Origin: an uncultured Oscillospiraceae bacterium
Lineage (GTDB): Bacteria > Bacillota > Clostridia > Oscillospirales > Ruminococcaceae
NCBI GenBank assembly: GCA_934446455.1
Contig: CAKSEE010000003.1
Coordinates: forward strand, 26,632 to 90,631
Length of the DNA: 64,000 bases
Direction of reading: 5' to 3'
How positions within the stretch are numbered: the stretch's first letter is position 1; each line of letters opens with the position of its first letter. The notes beneath the pieces were generated by a model that did no database searches, was not told the DNA's origin, and saw only the letters and a list, made by a program, of their open reading frames with translations. Of this stretch, positions 41,801-47,950 are shown piece after piece. Made by a program: the position numbers and the translations under genes.

Positions 41801-41945
41801 GGCGGGAACAGCGCTCGGCATAGTGCTTGTGCTGCTGTTCATGCTGTTCAAAAACTACGATTTGCTGGGCTGCCTGTACCTTATCGGATTTAACGCCGCA
41901 TGGCTGCTTGTCACTGCGGGCGCGCAGGCAATAAAAAGGCTATGA
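38877..41945 (+). CDS. P-type-ATPase-like membrane pseudoenzyme with long acidic N-terminal domain
   Basis: The 1022-residue protein begins with MSDEKYSIDDILAEIDRKRG and about 440 residues of charged, coiled-coil and acidic low-complexity sequence. About six membrane helices follow (first at about 455-475). The part after about residue 560 follows a P1-type ATPase: AFTGSFIVTLPML, then VEEFSETNAVLIEA where the FDKTGTLT motif should lie, GLGILGWIDHRRVLLGNREH (N-domain), a P-domain-like stretch with KAVDG (899-901) in place of TGD, and SCDG (945-948) in place of GDGxND. The phosphorylated Asp is Ser731. All catalytic motifs are lost, so this is probably a dead P-type ATPase used as a scaffold or regulator. 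Its start has GGAGAG, and tadA overlaps its stop. Confidence 0.8.
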   Translation: MSDEKYSIDDILAEIDRKRGGEVHAHYEGSVTEIIGGSKADEAIRDSTRHPEEEAAGAPAEQSGLAARQRTEQEENERRAAEIAAAAERTKQRKAEKAQKAAREREAREAEKAARERMAKERREQSLAAKQRTDEEVNERIAADISEAADKVRAHKITEHTGFTEELSSAEEAALLLFPDDDEPAVESAPSDDDDIVFHSESELVTTETMELRKQQRIEEINRALLSADSGAESPDELLDSLNPMDSRAKAAEQLKASTDEELDDTRAVSGNDLKTLANAASSEESVKEYSPVTSRKKTDAEKRADDILFTPRTGKQRPLAPQKAQGGSDALVKSLNKQLAAQQALHSDKTVVVDDIGGVRAAPAEPLNIDSKKMIDTSIIGGSDPVDEVRRADELAQKKKSKLASFMLEDIEEGVDAAADEDEDDCDEEEEEIDLDDENVIADRLRHEAKGLTGRLVILAIMLAAALFIALTNHFGADWGFITEYVSKISHPDYYLYAYLIIGILSFSACSGVVTHGLSRLVKLHPDVDTLCAFAHIAAIGSLIPYLSNEEFIQRGRSHVYLAVSLAALCFNTISKLCLVKAAQRNFRFTSGDGAKFFVQTSADEGAEQLAKGAVTGEMPCVASMRKTEMLCDFIISTYCEDTSDRAARIIAPATLASAIICGVIAYFTCESEIATNCLSWAFTCSSAVFAVGAAFTGSFIVTLPMLRASKVMPGRNAAILGCSAVEEFSETNAVLIEAKSLFPVNSVKINNIWDYNKHRSSNSPKVPIDEAIIYAASLSMNADSVLADAFFNMLNYKQQLLKPVSGCVYESGLGILGWIDHRRVLLGNREHMKSHEIVVPDMKKESAANKNGDEVIYLAVGGEVCMLFFVELSANQQVKESVRRLSANGVSLVIKAVDGMITSAVIAELFDVEAARVRVLPFEAHAAFSEKTRYSPKGSAAVSCDGTFSAFAAAINGAKALHSKITTGCILEAAGTALGIVLVLLFMLFKNYDLLGCLYLIGFNAAWLLVTAGAQAIKRL

Positions 41946-42394
41946 CGCTCGACGAGGAGTATATGGAGCGTGCGCTTGCGCTTGCGCAGAAGGCGTACGA
42001 CATGGGCGAGATACCCGTGGGCGCGCTCGTAATCGACCCGCAGGGCGCAGTGATCGGCGAGGGATACAATCAGCGCGAAACGCTGCTCTCCCCCACCGCG
42101 CACGCTGAGGTCCTTGCAATAGAACAGGCGGCGCGGGCGCTCGGCAGCTGGCGGCTTACGGGCTGCACGCTTTACGTAACGCTTGAGCCCTGCCCCATGT
42201 GCGCGGGCGCCGCAATGAACGCAAGGCTCGCGCGGATAGTCTACGGAGCTTTCGACGAAAAAAACGGCGCGTGCGCTTCCGTCGCGGCGCTTTTTGACGA
42301 AAAATTCACGCATATCCCGCGCGTACGCAGCCGTATACTGGAAGAGCGCTGCGGGGACATACTCACGCGGTTCTTCAGGCAGCTAAGGGATTAA
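41942..42394 (+). CDS. tadA: tRNA-specific adenosine deaminase
   Basis: The 150-residue zinc deaminase makes inosine at the wobble position of tRNA-Arg(ACG). The catalytic site is PTAHAEVLAIEQAAR (His and Glu) and LEPCPMCAGAA (two Cys). NARLARIVYGAFDEKNGAC is typical of TadA. I set the start at 41942 in an ATGA overlap with the preceding gene. Downstream ATGs (for example the one giving MERALALAQKA) are possible. Confidence 0.94.
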   Translation: MTLDEEYMERALALAQKAYDMGEIPVGALVIDPQGAVIGEGYNQRETLLSPTAHAEVLAIEQAARALGSWRLTGCTLYVTLEPCPMCAGAAMNARLARIVYGAFDEKNGACASVAALFDEKFTHIPRVRSRILEERCGDILTRFFRQLRD

Positions 42395-42435
42395 CGCTGC
42401 AAATCACACCACATTCTGACAGGACGCTTTACTTC

Positions 42436-43866
42436 ATGAACAAATACCAGACGCTGGCAAGCAACACGGTCGTTCTTGCAATAGGTCAGTTCAGCTCAAA
42501 GCTGCTGGTCTACGTAATGCTGCGGTTTTACACGAGCATGCTCGGCACGGACGGCTTCAGCCAAGTCACAAACATAGTCAACGCCTCGGCGCTGCTTATA
42601 TCCGTGGTTACGCTCTCCATAAGCGAGGGCGTGCTGCGCTATGCCCTCGACAAGCAGGTAAACCACAAAATGGTGCTCTCTATCGGCATAAACACCGCGC
42701 TTATAGGGCTTGTGGTGTTTGCGGCGGGAGTGCCGCTCGTGGGGCTTATCCCCATGCTTAAGGGCTATCAGTGGCTGATATATATGTACGTCTGCACGGG
42801 CAGCATTAAGGGCATTTGCAGCATTTACGTACGCGCGCGCGGACAGGTGCGGCTTTTCGCGGTGGACGGCATATTCACCACCATTATAAACATACTGCTG
42901 AACCTCCTGCTGCTCGGCGTTTTCAAGCTGGGCGTCGTGGGGTATGTGCTTTCGGTTTCCCTTGCAGACCTTTTGTCCATAATATTCCTGTCGGCGATGG
43001 CAAAGCTCTACAACGAATACCGCCCCTTAGGCAACGACAAGTCGCTGCGCAACGCCATGCTGCGCTATTCCATACCGCTTATGCCAACGTCCGTTATGTG
43101 GTGGATAACAAACGTATCGGACACGTTCATGATAACCTACATTCACGGCGACGAGGCGAACGGCATATTCAGCTTTGCGTACAAGTTCCCGAGCCTTGCG
43201 GCTATCGCTGTCGGCATATTCTCGCAGGCGTGGCATATGTCGGCTATAACCGAGCGCAACTCACGCACGGTGTCAAACTTCTACTCAAACATCTTCAAGA
43301 TGATGCAGACGGTCATGTACATCGTGTCAGCGGGAATCATGCTCGTGCTGCGCCCGATAATCATGCCGTTCTTCGGCAGCGCGGACTTCCAGAGCGCGTT
43401 TTTCTACGTTCCCTGCCTGCTGCTGGCGGTGGTATTCCAGAGCTTCAACAACTTCTTAAGCTCCATTTACGAGGCGGCGGACAAGACGGGGCATTCGCTC
43501 ATTTCCGCCGTAATAGGCGCGGTGACGAACATTGCGCTCAACCTCGTGCTAATCAACACCATAGGCATAATCGGCGCCGCCATAGCGACCCTCGCAAGCT
43601 ACGTTGTGGTGTTCACCTACCGCGTTATAGACACGAAAAAGTACCTTTACATGAAGATATACTGGGGCAGGATAGCGCTTAACCTCGCGCTGCTTGCTGC
43701 AATGTCGCTTGTGGTGATGTTCGTGCCGTACGGCGTTATGTTCAACCTGCTCAACTGCGTCATCTTCATCGTCATTGTCGCGGTGAACTTCAGAACCTGC
43801 CTGAGCGCGGTGGATATGTTCATCAGCAAGAAATTCGGCAGGGGCAAAAAAAGCGGGCAGGAATAA
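42436..43866 (+). CDS. Polysaccharide flippase (Wzx/MOP superfamily)
   Basis: The 476-residue membrane protein has about 12-14 helices. The N-terminus NKYQTLASNTVVLAIGQFSS and the segment RYSIPLMPTSVMWWITNVSD are typical of RfbX/Wzx polysaccharide biosynthesis proteins, which flip lipid-linked oligosaccharides across the membrane. The substrate is unknown, and no glycosyltransferases are adjacent. It is the last gene of the rlmB operon, 41 bp after tadA. MurJ or a MATE exporter are less likely alternatives. Confidence 0.85.
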   Translation: MNKYQTLASNTVVLAIGQFSSKLLVYVMLRFYTSMLGTDGFSQVTNIVNASALLISVVTLSISEGVLRYALDKQVNHKMVLSIGINTALIGLVVFAAGVPLVGLIPMLKGYQWLIYMYVCTGSIKGICSIYVRARGQVRLFAVDGIFTTIINILLNLLLLGVFKLGVVGYVLSVSLADLLSIIFLSAMAKLYNEYRPLGNDKSLRNAMLRYSIPLMPTSVMWWITNVSDTFMITYIHGDEANGIFSFAYKFPSLAAIAVGIFSQAWHMSAITERNSRTVSNFYSNIFKMMQTVMYIVSAGIMLVLRPIIMPFFGSADFQSAFFYVPCLLLAVVFQSFNNFLSSIYEAADKTGHSLISAVIGAVTNIALNLVLINTIGIIGAAIATLASYVVVFTYRVIDTKKYLYMKIYWGRIALNLALLAAMSLVVMFVPYGVMFNLLNCVIFIVIVAVNFRTCLSAVDMFISKKFGRGKKSGQE

Positions 43867-43876
43867 CACGCACAAA

Positions 43877-43904
43877 AAATGGGCTGCTTTAACACAGCCC
43901 ATGA
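43877..43904 (-). terminator. Duplicated hairpin terminator, distal copy
   Basis: The ATGGGCTG/CAGCCCAT hairpin is followed on the minus strand by TTTTTTG, so it is a functional-looking terminator. An identical 28-bp copy lies at 44091-44118. Confidence 0.75.
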
Positions 43905-44090
43905 CAGCTTGTCGAAAAAGTATGTTATGCCCGCGAAGCGGGCTTTGAAATCCGTTTTTTGTCACGGCTCCGCCGGGGCAAAAAACACTTCTATCCGCAC
44001 AAGTGTGCGAATTGTCGGCGTAGCCGGCAATGAGTGCGCGCAGTGCGGATGTTCCTGTCGGAAAAGTCGCAAGACTTTTTCGACAGACTC
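43905..44090. repeat. 186-bp hairpin-rich MITE-like repeat, copy B
   Basis: The unit lies exactly between two identical 28-bp hairpins. Its ends share the 12-bp inverted repeat TGTCGAAAAAGT. Inside are at least three hairpins: CCCGCGAAGCGGG, ATTGTCGGC-gta-GCCGGCAAT, and the right-end TGTCGGAAAAGTC-gcaa-GACTTTTTCGACA (one mismatch). The left 75 bp recur inverted at 5419-5493. No gene is supported within it. It fits a non-autonomous, palindrome-rich mobile repeat. Confidence 0.75.
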
Positions 44091-44118
44091 AAATGGGCTG
44101 CTTTAACACAGCCCATGA
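44091..44118 (-). terminator. Duplicated hairpin, proximal copy lacking its T tract
   Basis: This hairpin, just after the stop of the XRE regulator gene, is identical to 43877-43904. On the minus strand it is followed only by TTTGAG, so it lost its U tract when the 186-bp repeat was inserted or the hairpin was duplicated. Confidence 0.7.
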
Positions 44119-44133
44119 TTATGTATGTCTTGC

Positions 44134-44817
44134 TTATTCAAGCTTGCCTATGCTCTTTTCTGTCGAGCTTACGATAGAGAAAAGCGCGGCGGACTGCTTG
44201 GGAAACTCCGCTTCAAGGCGGGAGGAGGTTATCTTCTCGTCCTCGCTGCCGCTCTTTGCGGCGTCGGCGGCCTTTATCCCGTCAAGCTGCATTCTCGCAG
44301 CGGAAAGCGCCGCGGCGTGTTCTGCGGGAACGGCAAAGCTTCTCTCGTCGTTCTGCCCGCCCGCGCTGTATACCATGCGGTAGCTGCGGTAAACGGCGGT
44401 CGTAAGGTAATCAGAAACATGCTTTGAAAGCTCGGTGTTCTTAGTCTTTGAAAGAAGTGCGAACACCACCTCGAGCGCGTTTGTAATCAGCTTTTTGCGG
44501 AAGAAGACCGCAGACCCCGCGATACTGCCCGTGTACTTTTCGTTCACGCTGCTCTCGGGCAGCTCCTGCTCGGACACTACCGTGCCTGTGCTTGAGCCTG
44601 TCCTGCCAAGCAGATAATCAACGGACACGCCGTAATAATCCGCCGCCTGTACAAGGAAATTCAGCCCGCACTCGCGCTTGCCGTTTTCGTAATGCGAAAG
44701 CAGCGCCTGCGCTATCCCAAGGTCGGCGGCGACCTTTTTCTGGCTCAGCCCGCGCTCCTTGCGCAAAAGCGTCAGCACCCGCGGGAAATCCCTGTTGCGC
44801 GGAAAATCATTGTTCAT
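44134..44817 (-). CDS. XRE-family transcriptional regulator
   Basis: The 227-residue protein has an N-terminal Cro/C1 helix-turn-helix (about 13-70: LLRKERGLSQKKVAADLGIA, then LLSHYENGKRECGLNFLVQA) ending in YYGVSVDYLLGRTG. A helical C-terminal region of unknown type follows, with a phase that could bind a ligand or oligomerise. The target is unknown. No upstream partner gene is in the operon. Confidence 0.88.
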   Translation of the reverse strand: MNNDFPRNRDFPRVLTLLRKERGLSQKKVAADLGIAQALLSHYENGKRECGLNFLVQAADYYGVSVDYLLGRTGSSTGTVVSEQELPESSVNEKYTGSIAGSAVFFRKKLITNALEVVFALLSKTKNTELSKHVSDYLTTAVYRSYRMVYSAGGQNDERSFAVPAEHAAALSAARMQLDGIKAADAAKSGSEDEKITSSRLEAEFPKQSAALFSIVSSTEKSIGKLE

Positions 44818-45056
44818 CTGCTTTTTCTCCTGTATCTATTGTATTCGCACCGCCCGAAACGACGGGTGAAAGGTAAATATTGCAGCTTTTCCATAAAAAG
44901 GGGTAAAAACTCCCCCTAAAACTAAACAAACCACATAGTATATTATATCTTTTATATGTCGATTTGTAAAGCGGCATAATAGCCAAAAAAACGCGCCGCT
45001 TCTAGGATATAATTCATAATTCGGGGCATTTTCCCCGAAGAAAGAGAGGACTTTAT

Positions 45057-45665
45057 ATGAAAAACTATTATCTCTATCTGATACGCCACGGGCTGACTCA
45101 GGGAAATCTGGACGGAAAATACATCGGGCAGACCGACCTTTCGCTCTGCCCGCAGGGCGCTCAGGCTATACGCGCGCTTGCCGCGCAGGACATTTACCCC
45201 GAGGTGGAAAAGGTGTACTCAAGTCCGCTTGTGCGCTGCCTTGAAACGGCGGAGATAATCTACCCCGAGCATAAGCTGATGATAGTTGACGAGATAAGCG
45301 AGATGAACTTCGGCGAGTTTGAGAACAAAACACAGCAGCAGCTGCAGGACCTGCCCGACTACACAAAGTGGCTGCGCGGCGGCGCGGACGCGTGTCCCCC
45401 GAACGGCGAGCGCTTCGGCAGCTTTACGGAGCGCTGCGCGGAGGGGCTGGACATCATCTTTCAGGATATGTCGCAGCACGACATACAGCGCGCTGCGTGC
45501 GTCACCCACGGCGGCGTCATCACGAACCTTCTTGCGGGCTTCGGGCTGCCGAAGGGCAGACCTGCGGACTTTATGTGCGGTCCCGGCGAGGGGTTTGAAA
45601 TAATCCTCTCGGCGTTCATGTGGCAGAGGGGACCCGCGTTTGAGATAAGCGGGAGGCTTGTATGA
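45057..45665 (+). CDS. Histidine phosphatase family protein
   Basis: The 202-residue protein has the RHG motif in LIRHGLTQGNLDGKYIGQTD, YSSPLVRCLETAEI and the second catalytic His in VTHGGVITNLLAG. The family includes phosphoglycerate mutases and CobC-type phosphatases; a phosphatase role is likelier from the short C-terminus. A small hairpin (TTCGGGG/CCCCGAA, 45021-45037 region) lies in its leader. The next gene overlaps by 4 bp. Confidence 0.9.
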   Translation: MKNYYLYLIRHGLTQGNLDGKYIGQTDLSLCPQGAQAIRALAAQDIYPEVEKVYSSPLVRCLETAEIIYPEHKLMIVDEISEMNFGEFENKTQQQLQDLPDYTKWLRGGADACPPNGERFGSFTERCAEGLDIIFQDMSQHDIQRAACVTHGGVITNLLAGFGLPKGRPADFMCGPGEGFEIILSAFMWQRGPAFEISGRLV

Positions 45666-46582
45666 GAAGGGCGCTTGCTGCGGCAGCTGCCGCGCTATTG
45701 CTGCTTACGGGCTGCGCCGCAAAAGAGCCCGAAGTCGTTACTCCGCCGTTCTGGCAGGCGGTGTCGCCCGAGGGCGAGCAGGCATGGCTTTTAGGCTCAA
45801 TGCACGCCGGCAAAAAAAACACCGCCTACCCCGACTACATTCTTGAAGCGTTCGATTCGTGCGGGAGCATTATATGCGAGGTGGACACGATAGCGCTTGA
45901 AGCCGACAGCGCAGAGCTTTCCGAGTGCCTGTCGCTGCTGCTGTGCCCCGACGGCACAACGGCGCGCGACTGGTTCGGCGAGAGCTACGACGGGATAAAG
46001 GCGTTCTTTGTGAAAAACGGGATGTACTCCCCCGCCTACGACCATTACCTGCCCGTGCTGTGGACCACGATTCTTTCAAACAAAACCGCTGACAAATGCG
46101 GGCTTGACGGCGCGCAGGGCACGGAAACGCTGCTTCTGGAGCGCGCAAAGTCGCAGGGAAAGACGATAATCGAAGCGGAAAGCGCCCGCGCGCAGTACGA
46201 AGTGCTCGCGGCTTCTCCCGCAGAGCTTGACGTGTACACGCTTGAAATGGCGGTTCAGGACGGCTTTGACGTGCAGTGCGGGAGCCTTGAGGAGCTTTAC
46301 CGCGCGTGGTCGCAGTTTGACGGCGCGGCGCTTGAGGAGCTGCTTGACGAAGACGTACCCGAGGAGTACGCCGACGCCTACGCCGAATACTGCAGCGCAA
46401 TGTATTACGACAGGCAGGAGATAATGGCGCAGACCCTTATCGGCGCGGACAAGGACGGCGGCGTGTTCATGTTTGTGGGAGCGCTGCATTATTACGCCGA
46501 GCCCGACATAATCACCCTGCTTGAAAACGAGGGGTGGACGGTGACCGAGGTGCGCGGCGCAGATGCGGATATGGCAGCATAA
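45662..46582 (+). CDS. TraB/GumN-family lipoprotein
   Basis: The 306-residue protein has a type II signal peptide with lipobox LTGC (Cys18) and a TraB/GumN (Tiki-like) domain: the first conserved motif WLLGSMHAGKK, the EVDTIALE segment, and the second motif FMFVGALHYYAEPDIITLLE. Family members are putative metalloproteases or peptide-binding proteins at the cell surface. It is coupled to the histidine phosphatase by an ATGA overlap and followed by a terminator. Confidence 0.88.
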   Translation: MRRALAAAAAALLLLTGCAAKEPEVVTPPFWQAVSPEGEQAWLLGSMHAGKKNTAYPDYILEAFDSCGSIICEVDTIALEADSAELSECLSLLLCPDGTTARDWFGESYDGIKAFFVKNGMYSPAYDHYLPVLWTTILSNKTADKCGLDGAQGTETLLLERAKSQGKTIIEAESARAQYEVLAASPAELDVYTLEMAVQDGFDVQCGSLEELYRAWSQFDGAALEELLDEDVPEEYADAYAEYCSAMYYDRQEIMAQTLIGADKDGGVFMFVGALHYYAEPDIITLLENEGWTVTEVRGADADMAA

Positions 46583-46585
46583 GCT

Positions 46586-46616
46586 TACGGCGGGAGCATT
46601 TTCCCGCCGTTTTTTG
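46586..46616 (+). terminator. Terminator after the TraB/GumN gene
   Basis: The ACGGCGGGA/TCCCGCCGT stem is followed by TTTTTTG. Confidence 0.92.
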
Positions 46617-46655
46617 CTGTGACCCGACCGCTTTTGTATTATCACAGCGAACCCC

Positions 46656-47825
46656 TTAGATTACGCTCATGATTCTTGCCGCAAGAAGCCCGCCGCCCGT
46701 GCCTATAACGTACCCCAGCAGCGCCATTACCACTCCCACGGGCACAAGCGCGCTGCTGTAAGACCCCGCGAGAACAGGCGCTGTCGCCGTGCCGCCTATA
46801 TTCGCAAGCGACGACACGCAGCAAGTGAATATATCCAGCCTGAAGAGCTTTGCAAGCAGCGCCATAAGCCCCGCGTGAACTACAAGCACGGTCACTCCCG
46901 CAAGCAGCCACAGATGCGCGTCTGCGACTGCGCCAAGGTCGGCGCGCGAGGCAATAAGCGCTATCGTAACGTAAAGCAGCACGTTTGACAGCTCCTCTGT
47001 TCCGCGCAGCCTGCCAAGCGGCGTGAGCGCCGCGAATATGCCGGAGAGCGTTACGGCGATTACCGTCCATGTCGTCGCGTCAAAAAATGGCAGCAGGGCG
47101 TTGAGCTGCGCGCCGATAAACGACGAGAGTGCCGAAGCGCCAAGCCCGAACCCCAACAGCAGCAGAATATCCTGATACGTAAGCGCCTGCTTTTCCGTCT
47201 GCTGCGCGCCGAGCGCCTGCCCCGCCTGCTCTATGGCGGAGGTGTCCGCGCGCGTCCACTTGTTGAACACCCTGCCGAAGCCCACCGCCCACAGCAGGAA
47301 CATAACATAAAGCGTGCCGCATATCGAGTCCATAACGAGCGCGTACGCCATGTCGCCCTCGCTTACGTCAAGCGCCGCCTGCACCGCAAGCATATTGCCG
47401 CCCCCGCCCATCCAGCTGCCGCAGAGCGCGCCCATGGATTTCCACGAGTTTTCCCCGAGAACGCCCCCGAAAATCGCGTGAGATACGACAAACCCCACGC
47501 CTATGGTAACCGCCGCCGAAAAGAACCCCACAAGCAGCTTAGGGCCGAGCCTTGCTATCCTGCGCAGGTCGCAGCGCAGCAGCATAAGGAACACCATAGC
47601 GTAAAGCACGGGGTTCTTTACCGCAGAGTACGCCGCAGCCGTGTCCGAAAGGCTCCACACGCGCGCCGTGCACAGCGTCATCATCACAAGGTAAATAAGC
47701 ACCACAGGCGGCACAAAGCTGAAAAACACGCCCGCGCCCTTACTCGTAAAAAAACGCGGCATACACACAATAAGCGCCGCTACAGCCACAAGCACGGCAA
47801 TATAGGAAGACCCGTCCGTTATCAT
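46656..47825 (-). CDS. DUF819-family membrane protein (YjcL-like)
   Basis: The 389-residue protein has about ten membrane helices and the DUF819 landmarks GSWMGGGGNMLAVQAALDVS, DSICGTLYVMFLLWA and SSLANIGGTATAPVLAGSYS. The family is thought to be transporters related to the CPA/sodium-symport fold, with unknown substrate. The start at 47825 follows AAAGGAGTG; the longer in-frame extension upstream is Cys- and Arg-rich and unlikely. Confidence 0.88.
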   Translation of the reverse strand: MITDGSSYIAVLVAVAALIVCMPRFFTSKGAGVFFSFVPPVVLIYLVMMTLCTARVWSLSDTAAAYSAVKNPVLYAMVFLMLLRCDLRRIARLGPKLLVGFFSAAVTIGVGFVVSHAIFGGVLGENSWKSMGALCGSWMGGGGNMLAVQAALDVSEGDMAYALVMDSICGTLYVMFLLWAVGFGRVFNKWTRADTSAIEQAGQALGAQQTEKQALTYQDILLLLGFGLGASALSSFIGAQLNALLPFFDATTWTVIAVTLSGIFAALTPLGRLRGTEELSNVLLYVTIALIASRADLGAVADAHLWLLAGVTVLVVHAGLMALLAKLFRLDIFTCCVSSLANIGGTATAPVLAGSYSSALVPVGVVMALLGYVIGTGGGLLAARIMSVI

Positions 47826-47884
47826 CGCACACACTCCTTTCACCTGTAGAATAGCTTTCCCATTTATTCGCAGATGATTCATGC

Positions 47885-47941
47885 GGCAAAAGCAGCCCCC
47901 AAAAACGGCTTCGCAGACTTGCGAAACGCCGCAGGGGGCTG
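47885..47941 (-). terminator. Terminator after the second hybrid kinase
   Basis: On the minus strand CAGCCCCC pairs with GGGGGCTG, with an internal GGCGTTTCGCA/TGCGAAGCC-type hairpin, followed by CTTTTG. Confidence 0.7.
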
Positions 47942-47950
47942 TTCGGATTA

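Noticed and set aside
43879..44106. A 75-codon plus-strand frame in the intergenic repeat
   Set aside because: It runs through the hairpin-rich repeat with no ribosome site; the frame is incidental to the repeat.
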